A stretch of 64,000 bases of DNA, from positions 1-64,000 of the forward strand of contig JAKSNG010000002.1 of the NCBI GenBank assembly GCA_024400125.1. The letters are read 5' to 3'. The notes under the pieces are model-generated. The model had not been told where the DNA came from. It was given only the letters and a program-made list of their open reading frames with translations, and made no database searches. Below are positions 8,931 to 17,604 of this stretch, one piece after another (position 1 is the stretch's first letter; each line of letters starts with the position of its first letter). Made by a program: the position numbers and the translations under genes. The stretch is from Paludibacteraceae bacterium. Lineage in GTDB: Bacteria; Bacteroidota; Bacteroidia; Bacteroidales; Paludibacteraceae.

Positions 8931-8950
8931 TTATAAAGAAAGGAGTTACC

Positions 8951-9241
8951 ATGAAACTGAATGTGAAAGCAGTCAACTTCGAGATTGCAGAGCGTCTCGA
9001 GAAGTACATTGACAAGAAAACACACCGCTATGAGAAGTTGTTGAACAACCCAGGTGCAGAGATGGAAATCAATCTGACAGTTATTAAACCAGAGACCAAT
9101 CTCAATAAGCAAACCAAGATTCGTGTCTTAGGTAACGGCACCGAGATGTTCGCTGAGAAAATCTGCGACACTTTTGAGCAGGGAATTGATTTATGCTTGG
9201 AAATTATCGATCGTCAGATTGAGAGACTCAAAGATAAATAA
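8951..9241 (+). CDS. hpf: Ribosome hibernation-promoting factor (HPF/RaiA family, short form)
   Basis: 96 aa, a single HPF/YfiA beta-alpha-beta domain that binds the decoding centre of resting 30S subunits. It begins with MKLNVKAVNFEI and ends before any long-form dimerisation domain. It is preceded by a strong AGGAG (8941-8945), unusual for this phylum. Its co-transcription with an EF-G2 paralogue groups two factors that adjust translation in starvation. A bidirectional terminator follows at once. Confidence 0.88.
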   Translation: MKLNVKAVNFEIAERLEKYIDKKTHRYEKLLNNPGAEMEINLTVIKPETNLNKQTKIRVLGNGTEMFAEKICDTFEQGIDLCLEIIDRQIERLKDK

Positions 9242-9255
9242 CACTCAAAGATAGT

Positions 9256-9292
9256 GAAAAGAAAAAAGCTCCGTTTGGAGCTTTTTCTTTTC
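9256..9292. terminator. Bidirectional intrinsic terminator between hpf and rplS
   Basis: The stem AAAAAGCTCC / GGAGCTTTTT (9263-9272 with 9277-9286) has a GTTT loop and can be extended with flanking AAAAG / CTTTT. With A-tract on one side and T-tract on the other, it serves both convergent genes. Confidence 0.9.
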
Positions 9293-9307
9293 TGGATAAC
9301 CGATAGG

Positions 9308-9661
9308 TTATTTAACTCGTCTTTCAGGAATACGAGCTTTTTTACCAGTGAGGTCACGTAAGTAATACAACTTAGAGCGACGTACCTTACCGTACTTGTT
9401 CACTGTGATACTCTCGATAAATGGAGAGTCCATAGGGAAGATACGCTCAACGCCGACGTTGCCGGACATTTTGCGAACGGTAAAGCGTTTTTTGTCCTCG
9501 CTACCATGGATGGCGATAACGTCACCACGGAACTCCTGGATACGCTCTTTGTTACCTTCTTTAATACGATAAGCTACAGTGATTTGATCACCTGCTGCGA
9601 AAGCTGGGAACTCTTTTTTCTCACCAGCAAATGCCTGTTCGGCAATTTTCATTAAATCCAT
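9308..9661 (-). CDS. rplS: 50S ribosomal protein L19
   Basis: 117 aa. The family signature is clear: the FAAGDQITVAYRIKEGNKERIQ start, the VERIFPMDSPFIESITV core and the RSKLYYLRDLTGKKARI end. It sits at the 30S-50S interface. It is a monocistronic unit on the minus strand with its own promoter (9770-9801) and a leader of about 100 nt. Confidence 0.97.
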   Translation of the reverse strand: MDLMKIAEQAFAGEKKEFPAFAAGDQITVAYRIKEGNKERIQEFRGDVIAIHGSEDKKRFTVRKMSGNVGVERIFPMDSPFIESITVNKYGKVRRSKLYYLRDLTGKKARIPERRVK

Positions 9662-9769
9662 TGTTTTAAAACTTTAATGGGTTGTGGACTACAGTATTCA
9701 CTACTATTCGAGCGCGTCAAATACGCGTCTCTACACTAATCGCCAGAGACTATAGTCGAAAATCGGCTG

Positions 9770-9801
9770 CAAAAGTACAACAAATTTTTGAAATATGCAA
9801 A
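9770..9801 (-). promoter_or_regulatory. Promoter of rplS
   Basis: On the minus strand: -33 TTTG (complement of 9798-9801), 20-nt spacer, -7 TACTTTTG (complement of 9770-9777). The -33 is followed by CATATTTCA, a TTTGCATAT extension seen at other strong promoters here. Confidence 0.8.
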
Positions 9802-9815
9802 TTTTTCTGCATTTT

Positions 9816-9847
9816 TTTGTATATATCAGAAAAAAATTGTAATTTTG
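9816..9847 (+). promoter_or_regulatory. Promoter of the WYL regulator unit
   Basis: -33 TTTG (9816-9819), 20-nt spacer beginning TATATATCA, -7 TAATTTTG (9840-9847). The ATG at 9876 follows with a short leader. It is a full consensus promoter, unlike the -33-less promoters of the downstream island units. Confidence 0.8.
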
Positions 9848-9875
9848 CAGCTCAAAAGTTTGGAACAAAAACATC

Positions 9876-10883
9876 ATGCCATTAGATAAAAATAAAACAC
9901 GACGATTTCAGGTGTTGGACCGCTGCTTTGCGGACCAACATAAGAAGTACTTTGTGGAAGACTTGCAAGAGGCTTGCCGCAAAGCACTATATGAAGCAGG
10001 TATGGAGTTCCCTGATGTGTCGCGACGTACTATATTTAATGACATTAACGAGATGACAACTAATGGCGAATGGAAAGCGGAACTTCTACCGCCAGAGCAG
10101 TCTCGTGAGGGCAAACAACGATTCTATCGCTATGCAGACCCCAATTTCTCGATATGGAAGTTAGACCTAAGTGAAGAACAGTTGCTGCAACTGAAGTCAG
10201 TACTGCTAATGCTTCGTCAGTTTGAGAATATGCCTCAATATGATATGATTGAGGATATTATAGAAGAATTAGAAAAGAAGTATAACTTCTCGTTGGGAGA
10301 AACAAATGGTGTAATGGCTTTTGAGGCAAATGACAATATTGAGGCCATGCAATATGTCGGTATTTTGTTCTCCGCAATTGTAAATAAGCAGGTGCTTAAG
10401 ATTGTGTATCAACCCTTTGGTAAAGAAGCACGCGCGTGCGTCGTACACCCGCATTACCTTAAACAATATAACAGACGTTGGTTCTTGTTTGGGCACAATC
10501 AAGATGGAGACGCAGATAGTATCACTAATTGGGCTTTAGATAGAATCGTCTCCGTAGAGCCGACATCAGACAAATACGTAGAATGTGCGATAGATTGGAA
10601 TGAATACTTTGAGGATTTAATGGGAGTAACACAAACTAATGATTCAGCAGAAGTCATTGAATTGGAGTTCAGTTCGAAGCGTCTGCCTTATGTTGAATCC
10701 AAGCCACTACATCCTTCTCAAAAAGTAAACAAGACAACCAAACACATCACAATAGAAGTTAAACCAACCAAAGAGTTATATCAACGATTGCTCTCCTTTG
10801 GTGCAGATGTGGAAGTGATTGCCCCGCAGTCGGTACGAGAAGTAATGAAAGAGGAAATCGATAAAATGAGGACTTTATATTAA
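9876..10883 (+). CDS. WYL-domain transcriptional regulator
   Basis: 335 aa. The N-terminal ~95 residues look like a winged helix (VSRRTIFNDINEM is the recognition-helix-like part). The middle contains a WYL domain with the PHYLKQYNRRWFLFG core (about residues 195-210), and the C-terminus (LLSFGADVEVIAPQSVREVM) matches the WCX extension. WYL regulators often sit first in phage-defence loci and are thought to sense a nucleic-acid ligand. It opens the island and has its own consensus promoter. It is the natural candidate for the factor that binds the inverted repeats repeated downstream; this is inference. The next gene starts 2 nt after its stop. Confidence 0.82.
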   Translation: MPLDKNKTRRFQVLDRCFADQHKKYFVEDLQEACRKALYEAGMEFPDVSRRTIFNDINEMTTNGEWKAELLPPEQSREGKQRFYRYADPNFSIWKLDLSEEQLLQLKSVLLMLRQFENMPQYDMIEDIIEELEKKYNFSLGETNGVMAFEANDNIEAMQYVGILFSAIVNKQVLKIVYQPFGKEARACVVHPHYLKQYNRRWFLFGHNQDGDADSITNWALDRIVSVEPTSDKYVECAIDWNEYFEDLMGVTQTNDSAEVIELEFSSKRLPYVESKPLHPSQKVNKTTKHITIEVKPTKELYQRLLSFGADVEVIAPQSVREVMKEEIDKMRTLY

Positions 10884-10885
10884 TT

Positions 10886-12439
10886 ATGGCAAAATTTAAA
10901 GTATTTATCAGTAGTGTTCAGGACGAGTTTCTAATAGAACGGCAGCGTTTGTATGATTTTATAAAAAACGATGAATTGTTTACGGAATACTTTGATCCGT
11001 TTATCTTTGAGAAAGCTACAGCACAGGATGCGTCCGCGAGTCAACTATATATAGAGCAAGCAAAACTATGTGATGTGTATATTGTTCTTGTGGGACAACA
11101 ATATGGCAATGCGTTGAAAGATATGCTGTCGCCTACTGAACAAGAATATATAGTTGCTGGAAAGGCGAATGCATATCGTGTAGGGTTTATTAAAGACTTA
11201 AATGGAGAAAAGCGTGATTCGCGTGAAGAAACTTTTTTCCGTAAAGTGCAATCAGAATTAACTTATCGAGAGTTTGCCAATGTAGAAGTGCTCATTTCTC
11301 ATGTTAAGAGTTCGCTGAAGGAATATTTAAAGTATAAGGGCATTATACAAACTAAGAGTTTTGATGAGCAAACACTCGATGAGGTTTCCTTGCAGGATAT
11401 TGATGATGAGAAAGTCTCTAAATTTGTCAAGATAGCCAACCAGTATCGTGGTTTCCCGTTATCAGAGGCCGCAAGTACGGAGCAAGTCTTGCAACATCTG
11501 CGTTTAATGCGCAAAGGCGTACCGTGCAACGGCGCATTATTGGCATTTGGCAAGGACCCACAATACTTTTTCCCAACTGCAGTAATCAAATGTGCATGGT
11601 TTTTAGGTACCGAAACGGTAAAACCTATGGAGGATTACCAGACATTTGATGGAGATGTGTTAGAGCAAATCAATCGATCCACCAGTTGGGTGATGTCTAA
11701 ACTTTCATTGCATGTAGGACTTCGCGATAAATCTGTTCAGAATGATACTGAATATGAGTTACCACGTTCCGTAATTTTTGAAACGATAGTGAATGCAGTG
11801 GCCCATCGTGATTATAATAGCAATGGGAGCGTGCAGATTTCTGTATTTCGTAATCGTATTGTTGTACGAAATCCTGGGACATTGCCAGTGGACCTCAAAT
11901 TAGAAGATCTTAGCAAAGAACATGGCTCGTTCCCGCATAATCCATTTTTGGCGGAGGTGTTATATCAAACTGGTTACATAGAAAAATATGGGACAGGAAC
12001 ATTGGAAAATATCCGTAAGATGCATGAAGCAAAATTATTGGCGCCAGATATTAATTTGACGGCTGAATTTATTACCACTATTTGGCGCAAAAATGTTGAC
12101 AACTTGAATGTAAATGTTGATAATAATCTTGCTAGTAATCTTGCTAGTAACCTTGCTAGTAACCTTGCTAGTAATCTTGCTAGTAAAGATGCTATCAATA
12201 AGTCAGTTTGTTCTTGTATTGCAAAACGTATGTCTCGTGAAGCAATAGAAGATTGTATTTTACGTTTATGCATTATAGAGCATTCAACGGAAGAACTTGC
12301 CAATGTCTTGCAGAAGAATGTTCGGTATTTAAGAAACGAGATAATCCCATCTATGGTTCAAGAGGGGAAACTTCTTCCTACCAAACAAAAAACAGACCCG
12401 AGTCAGTGTTATATAACTCATCCCAAGTGGAAAAAATGA
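10886..12439 (+). CDS. DUF4062 / GHKL-ATPase fusion with C-terminal winged-helix-like region
   Basis: 517 aa. Residues 1-155 match DUF4062: the KVFISSVQDEFLIERQ start and SPTEQEY at about 82-88. That domain is usually grouped with TIR-like folds. From about 195 to 400 the protein matches the HATPase_c_4 (RecG-C-like GHKL) type, with the ALLAFGKDP stretch, an N-box VIFETIVNAVAHRDY, VVRNPG and a GTGTLENIRKM loop. Residues about 414-433 are five perfect NLAS repeats encoded by a 12-nt tandem repeat. The C-terminal ~85 residues contain a helix-turn-helix-like EELANVLQKNVRYLRNEI. It follows the WYL regulator by 2 nt. Such proteins recur in defence islands, but a function here is not established. 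Confidence 0.72.
   Translation: MAKFKVFISSVQDEFLIERQRLYDFIKNDELFTEYFDPFIFEKATAQDASASQLYIEQAKLCDVYIVLVGQQYGNALKDMLSPTEQEYIVAGKANAYRVGFIKDLNGEKRDSREETFFRKVQSELTYREFANVEVLISHVKSSLKEYLKYKGIIQTKSFDEQTLDEVSLQDIDDEKVSKFVKIANQYRGFPLSEAASTEQVLQHLRLMRKGVPCNGALLAFGKDPQYFFPTAVIKCAWFLGTETVKPMEDYQTFDGDVLEQINRSTSWVMSKLSLHVGLRDKSVQNDTEYELPRSVIFETIVNAVAHRDYNSNGSVQISVFRNRIVVRNPGTLPVDLKLEDLSKEHGSFPHNPFLAEVLYQTGYIEKYGTGTLENIRKMHEAKLLAPDINLTAEFITTIWRKNVDNLNVNVDNNLASNLASNLASNLASNLASKDAINKSVCSCIAKRMSREAIEDCILRLCIIEHSTEELANVLQKNVRYLRNEIIPSMVQEGKLLPTKQKTDPSQCYITHPKWKK
12125..12184 (+). repeat. 12-nt tandem repeat x5 inside the DUF4062 gene (NLAS linker)
   Basis: Five copies of AAYCTTGCTAGT, differing only by a silent T/C, encode five consecutive Asn-Leu-Ala-Ser units. 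The unit is a multiple of 3, so changes in copy number alter linker length without shifting the frame. Confidence 0.95.
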
Positions 12440-12453
12440 ACACGCTCTACTCA

Positions 12454-12495
12454 CCTATGCAAAAAGGTTGCACAGAATAGCAGTACTTTTGCAGC
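12454..12495 (+). promoter_or_regulatory. Island promoter/operator repeat, copy 1 (before the helicase)
   Basis: A 42-nt element beginning CCTATGCA and ending in -7 TACTTTTG (12484-12491) plus CAGC. No TTTG lies at the proper -33 distance. Instead an inverted TGCA-N7-TGCA occupies that place, with half-site centres 11 bp apart. It differs from copy 2 at two positions. Confidence 0.75.
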
Positions 12496-12514
12496 GGAAA
12501 TAAAAAAAAAGGAT

Positions 12515-14629
12515 ATGACAACGGAAGAACTTCATAACACGAGCAACGCTAAATACCAAATTGACAAGGAGAATTCTGCTCAAATGTTAGCTCTTAACTT
12601 GGTATCTAAAACGAATGCCAGTTTCTTCCTTACAGGTAGGGCAGGGACAGGCAAGACAACCTTTCTTCACTATATTCAAGAGCACGTAAAGAAGAACTTT
12701 GTTATTGTTGCACCGACTGGCGTGGCTGCCATCGTTGTCGGTGGTATGACAATCCACTCATTCTTCGGGATGCCTTTTACTCCTATTACATCGGATACGA
12801 AATTTAACCTAAATGCCAACAAATGGTCCATTCTCAAACATGTACATACCATTATCGTGGATGAGATTTCCATGGTACGGTGTGACATAATAGATGGTAT
12901 TGACCGTGTTCTTCAAAAGGCTATGGAAAACAATCTCCCTTTTGGAGGAAAACAAATAATCTTCTCAGGCGATCTTTATCAATTAGAGCCTGTTTTGGAA
13001 CACGATGATTTGGAGTTGGTGGAGTTCTATCATAGAGAATATAATTGCGACGTGCCATATTTCTATCATGCACATGTATTCAAGCGCATCCAGTTACCTC
13101 GTATTGAATTCTCTAAAGTCTATCGTCAAAATGATCCCGAATTTCAAAAAATGCTTGAAAACATTCGGCACGGACGTTTAGAGGCTGCCGAAGTGAACAG
13201 AATTAATAAAATTGGTTTAGCCAACTATGCCGTCAAACAACACGAGCACTTGATTCTTACATCCACTAACAAAGCGGCTGATACTATCAATCAAGAGCGC
13301 ATAGACGCGATTGACCAGCCTGCATTTGAATATGAAGGAACAATTTCCGGAGAATTCAACAAAAGTTCATTTCCGTCCCCATCATTACTTACATTAAAGG
13401 TAGGAACGCGAGTGATGTTTACCCAAAATGATACTACAAAAAAATGGGTCAATGGTACCGTCGGCACAGTGACATCATTGACAGAAGACTCCATAATGGT
13501 GGAGTTAGACCATGGAGATATAGTACCCGTGCAACGTGCCAAATGGGAGAATATACGCTACACGTATCACAAAGATACCCGGAAGTTAGAACATGAGATT
13601 ATTGGGACTTATATTCAATTCCCGCTCAAATTGGCTTGGGCTATCACCATTCACAAGAGTCAAGGTATGACTTTTGATGATATGACGATTGATTTGAGTA
13701 ACGGAGTTTTTATGCCAGGGCAACTCTATGTAGCATTAAGCCGTGTTTGCTCCTTGCAGGGGTTAAACCTAACCTCCCCTATCCGATTGCACTACATCAT
13801 GTCTAAACCAAATATAGATAAATTCTTAGGAGAATATAATGATGTGGAAGTAATTGAAAAAGATATTGCTGATTATGCAGAATATTACAATGCTCTACAA
13901 ATTAACGATTACGATAAAGCTGTAGCAGAATGCGACCACTTAATGATGCACGAACTACAACAACGTAAGAACATTAGATTGCTACCTATTGACAGTCGAA
14001 AGAAGGCGGAACGGCAAAATGAGAAACATGAAGAAAATGCTTATTTCGCAGCAGAACGACTAGTTACGGTTATGCACACTATAGATTCTCTCTCGACCAG
14101 TGATACTCCCATCAAACTTTTTCCTGGAGATGGAGAACATGACCAATTATTAAAGGCTGTCATTGCATTAAAAAATAAAGATTATTGTACAATGTCAAAT
14201 TACGCAGACCGATTAATCTTTCGTGATACATTCTCCGCGAATTACCATTACCTGAAATGTCTTTCATTGTTTTTGATAAAAGACTATCCCGGGATGTGTA
14301 ATGCGTTAAATAGTTGGCGCGATAATGTAGAAACATTGGATGCGCGATATTACTATTTAAGCGCTTTGGCGGCATATAACACTAATCAACCCTTTGTTGG
14401 TAAAATGGCGACTGCCATTGAGAGTTGTCCTCGATATTATTCCTACATTCAGCAACTAAAACAAATGATGCAGGAGCGAGAACTTGTATTAGACTCCGAG
14501 GAAACAGAAGGAGAAGCCCTCGTAAATCAGTTTAATATTCCACAGACTGACATTATCACAGCATGTAAAAACGCAACAGCTAAACAATATCAATCATTTA
14601 TTAATTCAATCATGAATTTTGAAGAATAA
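12515..14629 (+). CDS. Pif1-like SF1B helicase with long C-terminal extension
   Basis: 704 aa. Helicase motifs in order: Walker A GRAGTGKTT (41-49), APTGVAA (66-72), Walker B VDEISMV (115-121), motif III SGDLYQLEPV (151-160), a TNKAADTINQ motif near 250, and HKSQGMTFDD (380-389) followed by QLYVALSRV. These define a Pif1/RecD2-like 5'-3' DNA helicase. Residues ~450-704 are an extension with TPR-like helical spacing that I do not recognise. The gene has its own copy of the island promoter repeat. The 86-nt gap to the next gene holds copy 2, so it is a separate, probably co-regulated unit. Pif1-like helicases are common in Bacteroidales accessory DNA; a defence role is inferred. Confidence 0.8.
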   Translation: MTTEELHNTSNAKYQIDKENSAQMLALNLVSKTNASFFLTGRAGTGKTTFLHYIQEHVKKNFVIVAPTGVAAIVVGGMTIHSFFGMPFTPITSDTKFNLNANKWSILKHVHTIIVDEISMVRCDIIDGIDRVLQKAMENNLPFGGKQIIFSGDLYQLEPVLEHDDLELVEFYHREYNCDVPYFYHAHVFKRIQLPRIEFSKVYRQNDPEFQKMLENIRHGRLEAAEVNRINKIGLANYAVKQHEHLILTSTNKAADTINQERIDAIDQPAFEYEGTISGEFNKSSFPSPSLLTLKVGTRVMFTQNDTTKKWVNGTVGTVTSLTEDSIMVELDHGDIVPVQRAKWENIRYTYHKDTRKLEHEIIGTYIQFPLKLAWAITIHKSQGMTFDDMTIDLSNGVFMPGQLYVALSRVCSLQGLNLTSPIRLHYIMSKPNIDKFLGEYNDVEVIEKDIADYAEYYNALQINDYDKAVAECDHLMMHELQQRKNIRLLPIDSRKKAERQNEKHEENAYFAAERLVTVMHTIDSLSTSDTPIKLFPGDGEHDQLLKAVIALKNKDYCTMSNYADRLIFRDTFSANYHYLKCLSLFLIKDYPGMCNALNSWRDNVETLDARYYYLSALAAYNTNQPFVGKMATAIESCPRYYSYIQQLKQMMQERELVLDSEETEGEALVNQFNIPQTDIITACKNATAKQYQSFINSIMNFEE

Positions 14630-14640
14630 AAAATATTATT

Positions 14641-14682
14641 CCTATGCAGAAAGATTGCACAGAATAGCAGTACTTTTGCAGC
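14641..14682 (+). promoter_or_regulatory. Island promoter/operator repeat, copy 2 (before the ATPase)
   Basis: 42 nt with -7 TACTTTTG at 14671-14678 and the TATGCA-N7-TGCACA inverted repeat at 14643-14661. One mismatch to copy 4 and two to copy 1. Confidence 0.75.
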
Positions 14683-14715
14683 AGAATTAAAAAATAGAAT
14701 ATTGACACAACGAAT

Positions 14716-16392
14716 ATGAAAGCAATTGGTTTTAAGAATTTCCGCAATTTCGAGGAATTGCCTTTGTTAGAATTTGGCAAAGGAGTTACATTTTTGGTTG
14801 GGCAAAATAATGCTGGCAAATCCACTCTAACGAAGGCATGTCGACTTATGGCCGAAAATATGCCATCGTGTATCAAATCCGAAGAAACAGCCACTATTGA
14901 TTTCGGAAAAATATGCCATTCTTTTAAACGTGCTATGCGTATTGGAGCGGATAATCAAAAAATGGAGTTCTCTGTGCAAACAGGTTACTTTACCATCACT
15001 TATACCATCGATGGTATGATTGAAGATAGACAGAACACGCGAGGAAATGTATCTCTAATTAAGGTATATGATCAAATAGATGATTGTACTTGGATTGGTG
15101 ATTTTGAGAAAAAACGCGCCACATTAGAATATAATGGTCGTTTATTAGCTAATATCATTCGTCAAAATCTTGATGAAAGTGACAATCGGGAAAATTTATT
15201 GGATTACACACATTTGTTCATTGATAAAACAGACATAAACATAGAAGAAATGCTTCTTAAACCAATTATTAGGGAAAAATGGGCATCAAAGAGAGAAGAA
15301 TACCAAAAATGGATAGATGAACTTTCTAAGGACAAAAAACTTCGCAGAATTGACTTAGTAGATGATTATGGTTGTAGTACCATGTCGCCATTTGCACACC
15401 ACACATTAGATTTTATATGGATAGATGAGTTTGGAAAAGAAGTGCATGACTTACAATGCAATAATCAATACATGTGCTATCTTCGCCAAAAATTAGCGCT
15501 CCATGTCAATATGAATGATGAAATAAAACATGATATGCTGGTATTATTTGACGTCCAACCCTTATTGTCTAAGATTCGTCGACATTATAAAATCGCGATT
15601 AGTAGCGAAGTAGACTTTTTACCTACTCATGAAACGCCACAACGCAGTGCATTCTATATTGGAGATGAAAATCTTGACTATTTCGAAACTATTGTTCGTG
15701 ATTTTTACTATGGCGAGGCACTCAGAGAACGTATATCTTGGGTATCAGACCGTATGAAAGATCTCGGTATAGGAACTAGTATAGTTTTACAACACCAATT
15801 GGGTGAAGTTGTTAATATATCAGTTAAGAAGGAAGATGGTACAGAACTTCCTCTTGCGGATTTAGGAAGAGGATCCATTCAGATAATAATGCTATTGTTG
15901 AGCGTTGCAACTAAAATATGTTCGATATACCTCAACCCCAATCTTCATCAGGTACTTTGTGAGAAACCTATGGACTATGCGTCTTTACTCCCAGGCCAAT
16001 TGGACGAACTATCTCGCCAACAAGCCCTTCGATATGAGCGTACAATCATTATCGAAGAACCAGAGCAAAATTTACATCCAGCCTTGCAAAGTAAGTTAGC
16101 AGATCTCTTCCTTTGTATATCAAAGACATTTAGATGTCATGTTATTGTGGAGACACACTCCGAATATATGATTCGACGAACGCAAGCCATGATTGCGACA
16201 GGAGAAATTTCGTATGATAACAATCCGTTCAAGGTGTATTATTTCCCACAAGGAGGTCTTCCGTATGATATGGGATATCAAGAGTCTGGAATGTTTGAGA
16301 ATAAGTTTGACGAAGGATTCTTCGATGAAGCGGAATCAATGAACTATGAAGTATTCCAGAGAAGTCGTCAACTAAAAAAGCAGCAACTGTGA
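14716..16392 (+). CDS. OLD/SMC-like AAA ATPase (DUF3696-like C-terminus)
   Basis: 558 aa. Walker A is GQNNAGKST (29-37), preceded by the typical FKNFRNFEEL start of OLD/RecF-like ATPases. An ABC-type signature-like stretch LADLGRGSIQ lies near residue 380. Walker B with its catalytic glutamates is IIIEEPEQNLHP (444-455), and the H-loop is VETHSEYMIRR (478-488). The C-terminal ~60 residues (KVYYFPQGG, then EGFFDEAE) resemble the DUF3696 tail. No TOPRIM nuclease is seen, so any effector activity must come from a partner. The stop overlaps the start of the next gene by 3 nt (GTGA), implying coupled translation and a stoichiometric complex, as in two-gene ATPase-effector defence systems. Confidence 0.8.
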   Translation: MKAIGFKNFRNFEELPLLEFGKGVTFLVGQNNAGKSTLTKACRLMAENMPSCIKSEETATIDFGKICHSFKRAMRIGADNQKMEFSVQTGYFTITYTIDGMIEDRQNTRGNVSLIKVYDQIDDCTWIGDFEKKRATLEYNGRLLANIIRQNLDESDNRENLLDYTHLFIDKTDINIEEMLLKPIIREKWASKREEYQKWIDELSKDKKLRRIDLVDDYGCSTMSPFAHHTLDFIWIDEFGKEVHDLQCNNQYMCYLRQKLALHVNMNDEIKHDMLVLFDVQPLLSKIRRHYKIAISSEVDFLPTHETPQRSAFYIGDENLDYFETIVRDFYYGEALRERISWVSDRMKDLGIGTSIVLQHQLGEVVNISVKKEDGTELPLADLGRGSIQIIMLLLSVATKICSIYLNPNLHQVLCEKPMDYASLLPGQLDELSRQQALRYERTIIIEEPEQNLHPALQSKLADLFLCISKTFRCHVIVETHSEYMIRRTQAMIATGEISYDNNPFKVYYFPQGGLPYDMGYQESGMFENKFDEGFFDEAESMNYEVFQRSRQLKKQQL

Positions 16393-17426
16393 TAATACTA
16401 TACACTACAGGTGAAATATTAGATCGCTTGCTAGTAGATGACATTGGCAATTGGGGACGGCTCCTTCATACAAAAGGCGCAGTCAGGGTTGTTGTTGATG
16501 AGATTGCGAATACACCGGAATCTATCCGATTTACAAAGATGGGAACATTTGATGAAGACACAAGTGTATTGGACTTTATATCTCAGCCTCAAAAAACGCT
16601 TGATGAATCAAATGCAGTTTTTATCTTTGATGTAGAAGAGACGGTTGCTTCTAAAATACGAAAGGAATATGGTGTATATTTTGTGGCATATAAAAATGCT
16701 ACGAAGAATATTCTAACAGAACAGGGGTGGGATTGGGATACAAGTGATGATTCCAAAACGCAGACGTGGCCATCATTCTTGGATGGACATGGGTGTCCAA
16801 TAAACTCTGCTATTATTTTAGATAGATATATGTTTTGTCCGGAAGGAGATGAGACCCTGGACGACTCGCTATTTAATATATGGCAAATAATGGAAGCTGT
16901 TCTTCCCTCTAATATCAAAGAGAAGGTCTTCAATATTGCATTGGTCTTTGATTATTCCAAGGGAACATATTGTAAAGATGATGGGGAATGTTATTCCTTT
17001 AAAGAACTTGCAGAAAGAGTGAATAAACTAAAAAGGAGAATTACTCGTCCTTATCATTTTACGATAGAATTAATATCTGTAGATCGAAAATGTGATGATT
17101 TATATAGTGAAACACATGATCGTCATATTATAACTAATTATTTTTTAGTGCATGCCGGCCATAAAATGAAAGCATATCGTGATCCGGATATACCTCTATG
17201 CAATCAAATTATTTATTTTAAACGTTTATTCTCCAGTGATCTAGCGGGGAAATCAAGTCTTCCCATAATTACACAGACCAGACTAAAGAGTGCTCTTTAT
17301 GATATAACGCACAATCCGCTATGGGATGATGAACTCGATTATGATGCAGAGTATCATTATGCAAAAGACGGGGCTGTGTACAACATGAGAAACGTAAATA
17401 TTGAGAATCGAATACTGACTTCCTGA
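16389..17426 (+). CDS. Unknown protein, coupled partner of the ATPase (putative effector)
   Basis: 345 aa from a GTG start overlapping the ATPase stop (GTGA). I do not recognise the family. Visible points are an acidic N-terminal half, a conserved-looking HDRHIITNYFLVHAGH stretch (residues 243-258) resembling the HDR(Y/F)I(I/L)T motif of PLD-like domains in conflict proteins, and no signal peptide or membrane segment. Frame-coupled position after an OLD/SMC-like ATPase lacking a nuclease domain suggests that it is the effector or specificity subunit. It ends just before island repeat copy 3. Alternative: an accessory subunit without catalysis. Confidence 0.6.
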   Translation: MIILYTTGEILDRLLVDDIGNWGRLLHTKGAVRVVVDEIANTPESIRFTKMGTFDEDTSVLDFISQPQKTLDESNAVFIFDVEETVASKIRKEYGVYFVAYKNATKNILTEQGWDWDTSDDSKTQTWPSFLDGHGCPINSAIILDRYMFCPEGDETLDDSLFNIWQIMEAVLPSNIKEKVFNIALVFDYSKGTYCKDDGECYSFKELAERVNKLKRRITRPYHFTIELISVDRKCDDLYSETHDRHIITNYFLVHAGHKMKAYRDPDIPLCNQIIYFKRLFSSDLAGKSSLPIITQTRLKSALYDITHNPLWDDELDYDAEYHYAKDGAVYNMRNVNIENRILTS

Positions 17427-17468
17427 CTAGTGCAGAAAGATTGCATAGGAATAACGAACTTTTGCAGT
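17427..17468 (+). promoter_or_regulatory. Island promoter/operator repeat, copy 3 (diverged, before the M48 protease)
   Basis: TGCAGAAAGATTGCATAGG (17431-17449) keeps the TGCA-N7-TGCA inverted repeat and lies at exactly the same distance from the -7-like AACTTTTG (17457-17464) as in copies 1, 2 and 4. The rest has diverged. The leader to the ATG at 17605 is about 130 nt. Confidence 0.6.
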
Positions 17469-17604
17469 GGAGGAAGATATATATTAGATTCACACAACGC
17501 AAACAAGCACAACAGCATAATCAACACTCATTATCAAATAATGTAAAATTATTGTTACACAATTATTCAAAGTCATTCATATCAATTCTAAACAATGTAA
17601 ATAT

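Noticed and set aside
12125-12184. Phase-variation switch in the NLAS repeat
   Set aside because: The unit is 12 nt, a multiple of three, so slippage cannot turn the gene off; only linker length can vary.
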